A stretch of DNA of 64,000 nucleotides from Gnetum montanum (lineage: Eukaryota; Streptophyta; Gnetopsida; Gnetales; Gnetaceae), in the NCBI GenBank assembly GCA_015680685.1, contig MNCI01005835.1, positions 835,939 through 899,938 on the forward strand, given 5' to 3'. A program made the translations under genes and the position numbers. A model generated the notes under the pieces. It did no database searches. It had not been told where the DNA came from and saw only the letters and a program-made list of their open reading frames with translations. Numbering within the stretch: the first letter of the stretch is position 1; the number at the start of each line of letters is the position of its first letter. This document shows positions 43,846 through 57,105 of the stretch, piece after piece.

Positions 43846-46800
43846 AAATCATGACCCAGGGCCAATCAAAATCAAGGGTTGACTATAATCCAATGATGAA
43901 TCATAAGCCATGATCTAGAAAAAACCATGTCTCATCACTCGATACATATCATAACAAAGATGAATCATGCAACTTGAAAGATTCCTCCCCAAGGATTTCC
44001 ATAAATATCTATGATCAAAGTTCACAAAGTTATGACTATACATCAATAAGGCACATCAACTATGAGAGACTTTGGTAAGCCAACGATAATATCATTAGTC
44101 GATGTAATTCTTAGCCATCATATAGTAATGTTAGAGTTTCCTTATATTTCTAAGGTTAACCTTATGTTTTTGCAATGATGTTAGTAAACCATAGACAAGG
44201 TCTTTTACGATATGTTTTGCTATGGATCCTACCTTTTCTAAATACCTGAACCCTAACAACTCGGTATTGCACATCCCTATGTAGATTCTAATCATTAGTG
44301 AACATAAGGAAGTCAAGCTACCAATAAGATTTCTCATCTCTATTTAACTAGTGATGATCATTAGCAAGGAGTTAGTAGGGAAACCAAAACTTCTTAGATA
44401 ACATCAAGGTCTTCTACCTTGCTAACTTTCTAGGCAAATTGAGTTTGATAATCTTCATCCCATTCACTAGGTTTGCCATCACATTATAATAGAAGAGAAT
44501 CTCTTATGAGTCATAATCTTACTAGTAGTGCACTTTATGAATATCATTTCAAAAAATATATATCATTTTAGTCTTTCAATCATATGAAAATTCAATTTTT
44601 TTAATTTACCTTGAAACCATGTACAACGTATTACTCGACAAGATAATTTCAATGATACAAATCTTGTCTCAAATCGAGTCATGGTTTGGGAGATATTGAG
44701 GTTTGATGTTTCTTATAAAGTGTGCTTAAATTAAAATGAATTTTAAAATTTTTATATATAATTCCATTGGAAAATTGGTACTTGTACTCAAACTTGCAAC
44801 CTTATGCTACTAAAATATAACTTTTAGTTATTGTGCTACTAACCACCAAAGCCAATTGTCTAGTTATGTATACACACACACACACAATATTAAATTTAAA
44901 TTAAATTTATTAAAACTAGACAATTTTAAAAAATAGGCATGGTAGGCTCATATTGGCCCTTTTGTTGGGACTACATAAGCCTTGCTATTAGGGCTATTAA
45001 GGTCCTACAACTAAAGGTTACATTACTAGTGCAAGTCATACCACATTGAATCATGGCCAAATGTCATGCTACCACTATAGGCCCAACCACACATGCCATC
45101 CCTTATGCTAGCACAGCTCCTTAGGCATTACGCCATAGCATGAAGTCTAACCATGCAAGAAACTACACTTCCTCCATGTCATCGATCATCTATCATCTTT
45201 ATCATTGTTCATGGACCACCATTGCTTTGTTGTTGACATCACATCTGCACTAAAAAAACTTCTCACTAGTGCCTTCTTTACTTCAACATATCATCCTCTA
45301 TCATCATTACCCAGTACACCATCATGCTAGTCAGTAAGGCCAACATGCTACCTAGTATTATTAAAGAAAAAGACACAACTCATGGTTGTTGTAGTAGTTA
45401 AGTTGTGCTAAAAGACACAACATAGTCAAAACGTGAAAGATCATACCACCACCAGTAAGTAGTAAGGGTGCCTGATGCATACGACTGATGCCACACCTAA
45501 CACATGCAAGCACACCATGGATAGTCACTAACATAATCCTCTATTATTCTTCATCCCCTATGTAAAAATGTGTTCATTATTCTCACATCATATGTGAATG
45601 ATACTATCACCTATTTGCTTATTAAGCCACCGCCTTCACCTACATTACTGTTGCAACCTTTGTCATTATCACCTTTTGTGCCTTGTTGTTTGTCTATCTA
45701 CTTACCATTACAACCTTGTCAAAAACTCTACTCAGATTTTCAGCAATACAAACCAATGATATTAGGTGACACTAGAAACATTACAAGTTTGTATTTTTGA
45801 GATTTGTTACCATAGAAACTAATGGTATCAATAAACATTGTGAGCACTATAAGATCCTACTAGAAATGATTGTGAAAATTGAATTTCATTCACAGATAAA
45901 TTCATAATTAAAATTAACCAAACTAGTCAAAGTGGCAGACTACTAAGAGAAAATAAAAACTAAAAAGTCAATTGGGCTAATCTTGTAGTAGTACTAGAAT
46001 GGGTGACGTCTCATAAATCTCTTAGGAATTCTTGAAATTTATGCCCATTTTTGAACTTTAGAATCCCATAACTTTTGATTTTAGAAGTTTTTTTGATGAA
46101 CAAATAGTTGTTCCCTATAGATTTTGACCTCCTATAGATGATGGTGAAGTCAAAATCACCTTATGGAACTTTGAAAATTAATTATTAATCCTTTCGCTTA
46201 AACCATACCTTGAGAGCCTTGGGAGATTAATTTAGTGTAACTTGGGCATCTAATGTTCATTTTTAACATACAAATAGTCATTTCTAACATTCTTCAACCT
46301 TCTAAATCCAAGAAAAATATCATATTAGACAGTTAAGTACCAGATAATTAGGTGATAGTTTAAATCATGCCTTAGTAGGTTGTAACATAGATCAACTAAC
46401 TAATTCTAGCAATCTAAAGGCTAGGACTAAAAAATCTAATCTTTTTTTTTCCATATTAGATCTTAAGATTAAATAATTAAATTATACATATAGATAGACC
46501 TAGGCCACTAACCGCTAGTTGGTCATTAGTCGTGCTACCAAAGTTAGTGTTCTAAGGCAGGGGGAAGAGATGGGTGGTGGGTGTGGGGGGTAAAAGGAAC
46601 ATTAAGAGTTTAGAAAATATAGCCAAGTCGTTACTAACCCAATGAATCGAGCAGTTGAAGAATCAATTGGCATATCATAAATGCAAGAAATATTTATACC
46701 AATGTAAGCAATAATCAAATTATTCAATAATAGACATTAATCATCATGGAGAATCATAGCCTTACCCGAACAAGGTATATGATACCTGTGAGAGGAAATG

Positions 46801-47989
46801 AGTCACAAGTAAATCCAAGAATAAGAATGAAGATCATAACATACAATGTGTTCGCAGGGTCCCTAGCTAATAAAGGATAACACTTGCTCTATCCACCTTG
46901 GGCCCTAGACTAGCATGAATACCAATATCTACATATCCTTGTAGAACTACAAGATTTGAATGTTGATGTCCTATGTCTATAAGATGTCCTACCGTGAAAA
47001 TTCCTATACTAATTTCGATCCAATTTGATAAAGTTGTCATATGAAGGTATTTGTAAGCTAAAAAGGTTCTCGTGAAGATTCTTATTTTGAACCATATAGA
47101 CTAGCCTACTATAGGAACCAAAACATGGATGGTTGTATAATCCTCTATAAATAAGCTAAGTTTGAGTTGATATAAAGGTTTAAATAAATATTAGAAGACA
47201 TGATTTTTAAAATTCTAGAACTTCAAATCATGGGAAAGAAAGAATGATTAAGATTTCAAACAAGCCACATAGTCTTGGGATTGGTACTTAAAACCTAGTC
47301 ATTAAAAATATGTGTATGTATGGTCAACAAACATTTTATTGCTACTCCAACATGCCTAGATGTCAAACTTTATCAAGTATCCTACCTGGTTAGGTTGAAA
47401 AATAAGCTACTCCTAACCCATACCAATCTTGACCTAGCATTATTTCTCCTCTATAGAGACTTTAATGCAAGAGTAAGAAGTAATGTTTATCAATTTCAAG
47501 ATATGAAAGAGTGAGAACCTTTAGAAGAGGAGCCCAATTTGAAGAAGATGTTTCCATTCATCCCTCATACAATTTAATTGACTATTGCATGCTCTGCTCA
47601 CTTTCAAAATTTATAGACAAGTTGAATTCCAAAATTTGAGAATATATGATGCTTATGAATAATGTTCATTAAGAACCATAATTCACTAATTATGCTACAA
47701 TGATTACAAAATATAGGTCAATATCTTTCTTCATTGAGATTTTAGATTACATCTAGTATGATATGTAATTCTTCCAAGTTACCAAACTATTGAATTTAAT
47801 TCCTAAGACAAAATTTAAGCAAGATCAAGCCAAGCCATCCTACATAAGGTCATCTAATCATATAGCCCTTATAGTGAAATTATAATTGTATCCCTTGATC
47901 CTTGAGATTGATAAAAATTAGGAAGTTTCTTAACCTTTCTTCTATTTCTTATTTTATTTCTATTTATTTATTTCATTTATATTTCAAGA
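43846..47989 (+). other. H interior, decayed
   Basis: No long ORF. A (CA)n run lies at 44871-44886. Apart from the RT-like piece listed next I recognise no domain, and several short ORFs look like chance. The interior resumes after D at 61122. Confidence 0.4.
47318..47516 (+). pseudogene. H possible copia RT fragment
   Basis: An open stretch reading HFIATPTCLDVKLYQVSYLV then THTNLDLALFLL. It resembles the end of copia RT (…TPM…KL…YR-LVGSL-YLT-TRPDIAFAV). The match is short and the catalytic YVDD region is not visible, so this is tentative. The iMet PBS agrees with a copia element. Confidence 0.35.
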
Positions 47990-47994
47990 TTAGG
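47990..47994 (+). other. Target-site duplication of D, left
   Basis: ttagg, repeated exactly at 61117-61121 after the 3' LTR. Confidence 0.9.
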
Positions 47995-48804
47995 TGATGA
48001 AGCATCATGGTTGGTCGTGTCGATGAGATGCTATCGATGCGACCCCATTGACAGGATGCCATCGACGTAGGGTTTGACACATTGACGTGTACGCATCAAC
48101 GGGGCTCCTTGTTTCAACTATAAATACATGCTCACCAGCTATAGTTATAGCATAAGTCTCATAGTTGTAACAAAGCTCTAGCACTATTATATACGGATCT
48201 TTATTCAAGCACTATTGTACCTTACCACTGCAATGTGTACAATAATAAAGACAAGCTTTCTGATAAACCTTGTAGCACTTTGAAATTAAATAAATTTCCT
48301 TTAATTTAACTAATTAAAAAAATTAAATTAAGCTAAATTAAGCTAGATTAAGCTAGATTAAATAACAATTAATTAAGCATATAAGTACAACCACTTCGAG
48401 CATATTCTTGGTGCTTGGTAATTCTAATAACACTTAACATTTGGTAACCTAGTAGTGTTAAATGTGTTCAGGATGTGTACAACAAGTGGGAACTGATGCT
48501 TATGTTAGGATTAGTTACATGTTAGTTGGTTAGAGTAAATTACCAATTAAATATATAATTATTTATTCTTAAGTAACTTAGAACATAAAACATAAAAATG
48601 ATAAAAATCATATGCCCCAGTTGCACTTAATCATACCTTTGCATTTCACAAGTGTAATTGGGAAGACAACGATTACAATGGTTAGTTACACCTCCAAGAG
48701 ACCAATGTACTTAGAAGACTATAATTCCATAGAATTCAACCAGATTGCACATGAACACCTAGTGATTCGTATGGTTGGGCATAGGGTCTACTCATCATCC
48801 ATCA
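47995..48804 (+). repeat. 5' LTR of element D
   Basis: 810 bp, TGATGAAGC…CCATCA. U3 has one and a half units of the 28-bp repeat seen three times in the 3' LTR. TATA box aactataaatacatgctc at about 48116-48132. The transcript would start about 30 bp downstream. Confidence 0.9.
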
Positions 48805-48824
48805 TTAGTGCAATTTCCAGGGAC
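48805..48824 (+). other. Primer binding site of D (tRNA-Asp type)
   Basis: ttagtgcaatttccagggac follows the LTR; it is TTGGCGCCGTTGCCGGGGAC with mostly transitions. Confidence 0.8.
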
Positions 48825-48962
48825 TTGTAGTTTGATACGTGCACTATCTAGAACTTAGTAAAAATTATTTAAGATCGTTGGAACAAACCCTAAAGTTGTA
48901 ATTATTTAAATAATAATAATAATAATACTTAAAGTATACTTTTATTCTTTTTCTTAAGTGAA

Positions 48963-51250
48963 AATGTCTTCTTCTCACAAGCATGATGAATCAAAACTTC
49001 CAGTGCCCCAAGACTTCATGGTGATGTATACTCATCTAGATGAGTTTGTGCCTAATTTCACCTTCATCCTACATCAACATGAATAGATGTAGTGCAGGGA
49101 CATGGAGGGTAACGTTGTGTTGTCGCCCAACCGATCTCTTCCTGGGATGCTACCTCAAACTCTTAAGAGGTTGGCCATCTAGGATCTTCACTAAGAGTAT
49201 GTTGTGCAAGACCATGACTATTGAGACTACCATTCCACTAAAACATAATGCAAAAGAGATCAGCACCAAGAGAAGTGCCATGAAGCTATGAAGGGGAAAC
49301 AATTCACTAACCCCTTGTTCCTGCTGAACCAAAAAGATAATGAGGATCCTTCCTCTAGGGATTCTCTACCCCTTGACTTCAGTGAAGGGGGCTTAAACTC
49401 GAACTTATAGTTTAATATCAACAATTTGAGTTCAAGAAAAAGTGGGAATCAAGGAAAGGGCTTAGGCATCATCATGATGATGACAAACCTAATGACCATG
49501 GCCATGAAAACTGGAGAGGAGGTGGCAAACACTGTGGTGGTGGCAATCCTCCTACTTCTTTGTTGTCCTCATTTGCATCTTCTTCTTCCTCCTCTAAATC
49601 TAACCAAAACTACAGGGGATGAAACTATGATGGAGGTGAATAATGGGACAATAATGATTGCAAGAATTACCATAAATGAAGGGATAGCAGAGGAAATCAT
49701 AGGTGCCAAAGAAATCATGATGATGATGGGCCTTTACTTGCAACTCGAAGCATGCTAAACATCGCAGAGGTAGTCAAAATTCCAACCAAGCATGTGAAAG
49801 AAAAATCAAGCGGTTGGATATGAACAGTATTTCTAAATTTGAGGAGGGATATAATTCAAATCCACAAACCCATCTTCAAGACTTTCACGATGCATGTGTC
49901 TTGTAGAACATCAAAAATGATTGGCAAAAACTTAAGTTATTTTCTAGGATACTCACAAAAGAAGTAGAAAGTTGGTACTACTCCTTGGAGCTAGAATCAA
50001 TTCGCAGATGGAGTATGATGCTTGAACTATTCAATGAAAAATATCATACTTCAAAGTATCCAATTTTAGAAAGCAAATACAAGGTTGGCAACAAGGAATA
50101 CATGAACCCTTGAATGCAACCATGGGTAGGTATTATTCCTTTTTGCACATATGTCCTAGCCATGGTTATTCTCAGCAAGAGTAACTTCACCATATCATAG
50201 ATGGGCTCTGATCAGAAATGTTAGGGTCTATGCCCAAGGAAGATTGTTAAATTCAAGCCCATCAGATCCAAAGGTTGATTGAGTAGGTTGCAAAAAGAAA
50301 AAGTGTGAGTTGAGGAAATGGGAAAGTGCTGAAGAATATAATCAGGATCCTTCCATCATAAAAAGGAAGGTTTGATTCTCTAATAGTGAGGGGGAGGCAC
50401 CACTTGATGATGTGGTGTAGCAAAAAACCTTACTGATTCAAAAAAAATTTTCTAAAATTTTAGCTAAGGTGGGCAAAATGTGGGAATCTTTGGATGAAAA
50501 ATTTCAAATTACTCTGAAAATTGCAAAAGAATCCAAAGAGCAAAGTAGTAATCATGATCATAGGAGAAGGAAGCTAAACATGTCTCCCAAAGGGGTAAGG
50601 GCAAAGCTACTATAGTAGAAGAGGTTGTAGTATTAGAATCAGATGATAATGACAGATGTGACATCTTCCAATATGTACATCCTAAGGGATGTTTCCCTAT
50701 TGTGTCACACTTTCAGGAATCTAGGGTGCAGGTGTTGAATCCTATGTTGGTAAGAAGAAAAGCATCCAAAAGGTTACCTTATCCTCAAGGAAATCCTAGG
50801 TAGTTCTACCAATAAGAAGCTTATTATCTAAGTGGAGCTCCACCATAACCATTTAAGTAGTACCCGTAGTGGCAACACCCACAGTTGTGGAAGATGCCAC
50901 CACCAATGTAGCAATACCCTTATAGACAACTAGATCTATATGGATACTATGTTCAACAACCCATGTCTCTACGTGACTCTTCCATTCACACTTCTTTTTA
51001 GCATCACTACTACCCTCTAGAGTACTACAGAGCTCATTCTCCATCTGCCATAGGGGAGTCCCCATATCCTTATCATCCTCCTCATTCTTCAGCACATGTC
51101 CCTCTATCCTCAACCCAATTACCACCTACTCCATCTATGCAAGGTAAGATTCCCATGCAGTTGCAACAACATAATGCTAACAGAACCATTAACTTACAAT
51201 TGGTTCCTCTGTTGAGTGGATTGGAACCTAGACCTAGAAAAAGATCATAA
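48963..51250 (+). pseudogene. gag: D gag (broken)
   Basis: ATG at 48963 (MSSSHKHDESKLPVPQDFMV). An N-terminal domain, then an Asp/His/Gly-rich segment (about 49440-49740: HHHDDDKPNDHGHENWRGGG, with SSFASSSSSSSKSN), the capsid blocks (about 49760-50230), a helical linker (50290-50600), a degraded zinc-knuckle region (CDIFQYVHPKGCFP, second Cys lost) and a Pro/Tyr-rich tail (about 50850-51130: QYPYRQLDLYGYYVQQP, YPYHPPHSSAHVP). The order equals A and X. Frameshifts and stops are common. Confidence 0.7.
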
Positions 51251-51449
51251 AAGATCATTCTTTTGAACCAATAGCCCTACAGTGCCCTCACTGACTCATG
51301 AGGTTAGTCATCCTATGTATCCTTCATCCTCTACATCTATTTCATTTGAGAACCCTTCAAATCAAACACCTCCCAAGATCCACAATCATGTTAATCCATA
51401 TTGTATCCAATTCAATCAAGGATAGCAACCTTCCCAAGAAAAGAGCTAA

Positions 51450-51895
51450 TCTGAGAAGCCTTCTCATCTACTTGTAGATTGCTAAAAATAAGCCATGTAA
51501 GGCTCTTCTTGATTCAAGTTCTAGTGTCAATCTAATTTTTCACGAAATGTACAAAGCCTAGAACTTGCCTCCTCTCAAAAAAAGCAACATTCATTTAGAA
51601 TTAGTAGATTAGTCCATAGTTGTTCCCTTCGGATTAGTGGAGGAAATTGTGACCACTATCTATGGGTGGTCCTATCCTGTTGATTTCTTGGTGATCAAGG
51701 TTAATAACTACAAGAGGGACTTCCCAATCATTCTGGGAAGGGCTTGGTTGAGCACTGTTGATGCATGAATGAGCACTAGAGATCTTTCCCTAGAAATTTC
51801 CAAGGAAAATTCATTCAGAAACATCAAGAAGAAGAGAGTTCCATGCATCACATATAATGATATAGGATGTAACTATGTGTAGAAGTTATGGTCTA
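51450..51895 (+). pseudogene. D aspartic protease (broken)
   Basis: CKALLDSSSSVNLIFHEMYK carries the active-site region (family LLDLGASVNLMP; Gly replaced by Ser). Then YPVDFLVIKVNNYKRDFPII, LGRAWLSTVDA and DLSLEISKEN. Two stops. Cleaves the polyprotein in intact copies. Confidence 0.75.
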
Positions 51896-52159
51896 TCAAA
51901 AGCACATCAATCAAACAATGCAAATAGTCTGTAGATGAATTTGAAAACCAAAAGTGCCTGTATGTAGCAACCAAAAAACAAGAGGACACCCAATGGCTGA
52001 TAGCTGATCTTGAAAGTAGCACACTTTGCATGGAACTAACTAAGAGATTAACATGTGACTATGTTGAAGGCATGAATGAACTAGAGCAAGTTCATCACCA
52101 CTCTCCAATGATGAATCTGATGATACTTATTGGAAAATGTTGGAAATCCCTAAAAATTT

Positions 52160-53200
52160 TAAATAGAAGCCCTTAGAGTTGAAAACTCTACCTGCCAACA
52201 TGAAGTATGCATTCTTGAAAAATGACAAGCCAATAATAATCAATGCTAACCTTACTCCTAAATAGAAAGAAAAGATGTTGAATGTGATTAACAAATGGCC
52301 AACAGCCTTTGCTTGATCATATCCTAAACTCATTGGGATTGATCCTAGGATATGCTAGCATTGCATCTATACTGATCCTTCAATCAAGCCAAAGAGGTAG
52401 CTGCAGTAGTGGTTGAACCCCAAATTAAAGCAGATCATCAAATATTAAACAAATCCTCAAGGTAGGGTTCATCTATCCAATTATGGATATTGAGTGGGTT
52501 AGCCCACTTGTGATTGTGCCAAAAAAAAGGTGGCAAGTGAAGGGTGTGTATTGATTTTAGACTGTTAAACATGGTAACCTACAAAGATCATTTTCCATTC
52601 TCATTAGAGGACCAATTGTTGGACACTCTCTTTGAGCATTGCTATTATAGCTTTCTAGATGGTTATAGTGGCTATAACTAGATTCAAATTACACTAGAGG
52701 ATTAGGCCAAAATAACATTCACAAGTCCCTGAGGGACTTTTACATATAAAAAGATGCCTTTTGGTCTATGCAATGCCCTTGCAACATTCCAACACCTTGT
52801 CCTAAGTATTTTTCAATAGCAGATTGGTAGTGAGATGGAAGTCTTCATGAATAACTTCTCCACCTATGGTGCTACATTTGAGCAAGCCCTAGATTGCCTT
52901 CAGCAAGTGCTTAAAAGATGCATGGAGATCAATCTTTAACTCAATTGACAAAAGATCCATCTAATGGTCTAGGAGGGCATTGTGCTAGGGCATAGAATCT
53001 CACAAGTAGGGATTGAGATGAACCCTAAAAAGATTAGGATCATCTAAGGAATAACCTACCAAATTGAAATCATTAAATATGTTCAGTCATTCATTGGATA
53101 CATTGGCTACTACCGGTGATTCATAGATAATTTCTTTAAGATCACAAAAACTATTGGTCAAGCTAACAAATAAAGATGCTCTATTCATATGGATCAAGAA
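52160..53200 (+). pseudogene. D reverse transcriptase (broken)
   Basis: LKTLPANMKYAFL and KPIIINANLT (family LP-HL-YAFLG…PVII), VVPKK, the FGLCNALATFQHLVLSIFQ block and MEVFMNNFSTYGATFEQALD. The catalytic pair in VFMDDFS is Asn-Asn, so inactive. FIGYIGYYR-FI near 53090 is the RT thumb. Stops and shifts throughout. Confidence 0.78.
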
Positions 53201-53249
53201 ATGTAAAAAAGTATTCTAGCATCTTAGGGAGAAGCTTGTAGAAACTCCA

Positions 53250-53640
53250 ATTTTACGAGCACTTGATTGGTCCCATCCATTTCACATCATGACGGATGCA
53301 TCAAACTATGTCCTGGAAGATGTGTTTATATAGCTGAATGATCAAAAATGTCCTTATTATATCCATTGCGCAAGCTAAAGCATTATGGGTGCACAACTTA
53401 ACTACACCACAATGGAGAAAGAGCTAATGGTGGTGGTGTATGCTTTGGAGAAATTTAGGCACTATGTGCTTGAATACAAAGTATTTGTGTACACTAATCA
53501 TAATGTCATTTACCTCCTTATGAACAAGCCGACGGTGAGCCCCTATGTCATACAATGATTGATGATCTTATAGAAGTTTGATCTTACAATGCTAGATCGA
53601 AAGGGAATTGAGAATGTGGTCACTGATCACTTGTCTTAGT
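53250..53640 (+). pseudogene. D RNase H (broken)
   Basis: FHIMTDASNYVLEDVFI (DAS kept), QLNYTTMEKELMVVVYALEK (EKE kept), then FRHYVLEYKVFVYTNHNVIY (the VYTDH Asp is Asn) and KGIENVVTDHLS. Athila type. No second RNase H is present in D, unlike J. A few stops. Confidence 0.8.
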
Positions 53641-54960
53641 TACAATGGGACAACAAAGAGGATAAGAGCTTGTTCTTTCATCAATTTCCTGATGAACTCG
53701 TCTTTGCGAGTGCAATAAATGAACAAGTTCCCAATGAACCCACATGGTACGATGGCATCCTCACTTATCTTCTCACTTAGAAGATGCCACAAGACTTCGA
53801 CCATTGAAAGAAATAATAGTTTCTTCATCAAGCCAAATGCTTCACGGAAATCAATGGATACCTTTATAGGATGTGCATCAATGGCCTGGTTCATTGGTGT
53901 ATCTCTAATACTAATTAACTGCACATTCTCTAAGATGCTCACAGTCCTTATGGGGGCAACTATGCAAAGAGACACATGGCCATTAAGATCCTGACTGTAG
54001 GATATTACTAGCTAACAATCTTCAAGGATGATCACCAATTCATCTACTCTTGTCAGCATTATCAATGAGATGGTGGGACAACCGCTTGAATGGAGGGACC
54101 TCAATAGTGGATCTAACCATTAGAACCCTTTGACATTTGGGGCATAGACTTTATGGGTCCCATCACACCCATGTCAAATGGAAAGGCATACATAATATTC
54201 ACCGTTGATTATTATATAAAATAGGTAGAAGAAGCAGCCATCACCAATTGTACATCTTCCACTACTAGTCAGTTTGTACAACAAAATGTTGTAAATAGGT
54301 TTGGAGTGCCACACACACTGATTTCTAACAATGGTACTCATTTGCAAACTCATGCAATGTTTGGGGGTTGAACATAAGTTAACAACATCCTACCACTCCT
54401 AAGCCAATGGTCAAGTAGAGGTTACCAATAGGAAAATCTCAAAAATCCTAATGAGAAGAATTAGCAAATATAAGAGAGATTGAAGCACAAAACTCAACGA
54501 TGCCCTTTGGGCATACCACTCTACATGGAAACTCCCTATAGTCTACTCTCCTTATGATTTGGTATACAAGAAATTACCAACTCTTCCCATTCAATCTAAG
54601 CTTCGTACACTTTCAACAGCCTATGACCTTGATCTTGACCTTAACCTAGCACAAAAAGAAAGATTGATCAACCTTAGTGTGCTAGATGAGAATCAATTGG
54701 TAGCCCTATTCTTGAATGAAGTGCACAAAGCATTTAACAAAAAGCACCATGACCTTAGGATAAGAAAAGTAAAATTTCAGCTTGGAGACAAGGTCCTCTA
54801 CTAAAACCCCATACATGTATCCCAAAAGACTAAGTTTTAAAAATTGTGGAAAGGGTCTTATATCATTTACAAAACCTTTCCTTCTAGGGCCATGTTGATC
54901 TATAAATCTGAGAGCCAAAACAAAAAGCAACTAGTCAACATGCAACAAATCAAACCTTTC
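53641..54960 (+). pseudogene. D integrase (broken)
   Basis: Linker WYDGILTYLL, the zinc-binding region (53780-54080), [26 protein letters not shown] (first Asp kept), VNRFGVPHTLISNNGTHL (second Asp of SDNGTHF is Asn), and SYHS-ANGQVEVTN with the Glu kept. The C-terminal open stretch (54559-54804) has LPIQSKLRTLSTAYDLDLDL, NEVHKAFNKKHHDLRI, KVKFQLGDKVLY, then LWKGSYIIYKTF. Stops at several Trp/Gln codons. Confidence 0.8.
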
Positions 54961-56560
54961 GATGAGACTAAGCAAGCCAATGTAAGCAATGCCTCAATGG
55001 ATGGAAACCCATGCTCAATTTTTCAAATCTACTCCTTTCAACTTGGTCATGGGAGAGATGGCCATCTATGTGAATCATATCAATGGCTCTTCAATTTTTC
55101 TACTTTTTTATTTTATGCTTTTTTTTACTTTACACTTTCTTTGTTTTTACATCTTCTTGTTTTACACTTTATTATTTTTCCAATTTTTTTACAACATTGT
55201 TAGTATGTTTTATCTTTCTTGAATATTTTACTTTCTTTTTTATGTGAATTTTTCTTATTTTCTAATAAAATGCTTTGTTATCAACAAGACATAGTGATGC
55301 TATAGCAATTTTCTAATGGTGGTTTGTACTTAATATTTTTGATTGCTAATGTCTTGTTTTTATTTTTGAATTTTGATGACTGATGACTAAGGCAAAGTTT
55401 CTTTTTCATGGAACAGGCAGTGATTGCATGTCATCCACCCATCCACCAACTCTATGATCTTCCTGGTTTTGGAAGTATGAGGTCCCTTTTTCATTAATAA
55501 AACTTTAAATAACTTGTGACCTTGGTAGTTTCCAAACTTGGAAAAGATTCAAAGGTTTAAAAGGATGTGACTTTAAGGGGATTCTATACTCTTTGTGCCT
55601 TTACACTTACTTGAGTGTAATTGTGTTTTCATGGATTTCTTACCATTCCATGTCAACCAATAACAAGAAGTTAATAAGTCTTTGCATGCTGTGGTTTCCA
55701 TTCAAAAATCCATAAAAACATAAAATTCAAAAAAAAAAAACATGATGGAAATTCATCCCTTAGAAAAAATAACAAGCTACAAGCACTAGTTATGAGACTA
55801 GAAAGACATGTTACCCCTACTTGAAAGTTCCCTCTAACTAAGGCCCTTTCTCACTTCTTGCTTCTCTTTTCTTCTCAAATAAGGAATGGTATTTGATCTA
55901 TGGGAGCATTCTTATGTCTCAAGGAGGTGGTTTCTTCTTAGAGTGAAAATGCAAAGTCACTGAAAGTGGTTGGTTTTGATCTAGACTAAGGATACACTTT
56001 ATCGAGTCATTTAACCATAAGATCCACAAGGGACTTCATGTAACCATAATTCAGAATTCCATCTCACCTTCTTTATTATCCATCAATGCTTTCCATCATT
56101 CACCTCACTGCCAGTTTCCATGTCTTATTCAATGTCTTCATTTGATGTGTTGAAATTCTTAGGTAGATTCTTTTGGATTTAGTCCTTAACTTTTCATAAC
56201 CATTAATCCACTATAAGGCCCATGGATTCCTTAGTTTAGGTTATGCAAGGGTACAAAAAGGGCACCATACTACTATGGGGAAGATCCACTTACCTATCTC
56301 TTAGTTAGGGTAGTTAAGTTCCCTATCTTTAGGCATTTGGCGATCAAATCTTTTGTGTGCTCGATCGATTGCATCCAACTGTGCACTCCTTAAGGCATTT
56401 TCTTCAATAAAATTTCATTCTCCCATAATTCTGCAATTTTTTGTGAATTTCCAAACCCTCTTCTATGGTTTTCATCATGTTCATGGATTTTCTGGCTCTC
56501 TATGGAACCTAATTTCATAAGAAAACTCCTTGTATTTTTCAAGATTTTTAAAGTGAAAAA
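54961..56560 (+). other. D spacer after integrase
   Basis: Non-coding. A T-rich block at 55090-55270 and conserved pieces in the same order as in the C spacer (30050 down to 28500), such as the block around 55430-55640 and the ggttatgcaagg block near 56240. Confidence 0.5.
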
Positions 56561-56574
56561 TTTTCTGGACCAGC

Positions 56575-57105
56575 TCCATCAACAAGATCCCATTTACACG
56601 TCCCTCCCATCGACAAGACCCTCTCAACGAGACCCCATCAACAAGATCTCATCAACGTAAGGTAAGAAGCCTATAAATATGTGTGAACACTTAAGAATTG
56701 TTCATATTTTCTCATAAACAATAGGGGAGTTTTTGAATTTTTCAAAGCCCAAAACCTTCCAAGAGTCATATCTTCCTAATCATTTGTCCAATTCACTCTA
56801 TTCTTTGACCCTGTAGCTACCAGAGGTAAGCTCTTTGTCATGGGGGCCACAAACCTTAAGTTTTTGATGAAACATCTAACTCCCACACGGTTTAACAAAG
56901 AATCATTAAAATATCAAATTATAAGAGTTAAATCCTTCCAACAAGCTCTGATAAAATTCTAAGTTAATATTCATCAAAATAATAATAAAATAATCAATCT
57001 ACCATGTCCAAACTTAACCTAAGTGTAACCGCCCAATGAGAAAGGTACTTAAATGTTATAACTTACACATTGAATGCTAATCCTTGGTTACGTTCTAATC
57101 ACAAA
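56575..57105 (+). promoter_or_regulatory. Promoter-like region, leader and intron signals before D aORF
   Basis: catcaacaagatcccat, catcgacaagaccctc and gaccccatcaacaagatctc (56578-56655) form an array close to the U3 repeats of D's own LTR (catcaacaagatgcc, gaccccatcgatgggatg). A TATAAATA box follows at 56672-56679, as in the LTR. Then a leader (ttttctcataaacaataggg, also in C) and AGAGGTAAGC (56822-56831), a consensus 5' splice site. The aORF ATG (57106) is preceded by taatcacaa, aligned with acceptors ending in AG in A and X. In D the AG is AA. Confidence 0.5.

Noticed and set aside
44131-44337. Minus-strand ORF of 68 codons in H
   Set aside because: No recognisable motif, opposite to the element's orientation, and of a length expected by chance.
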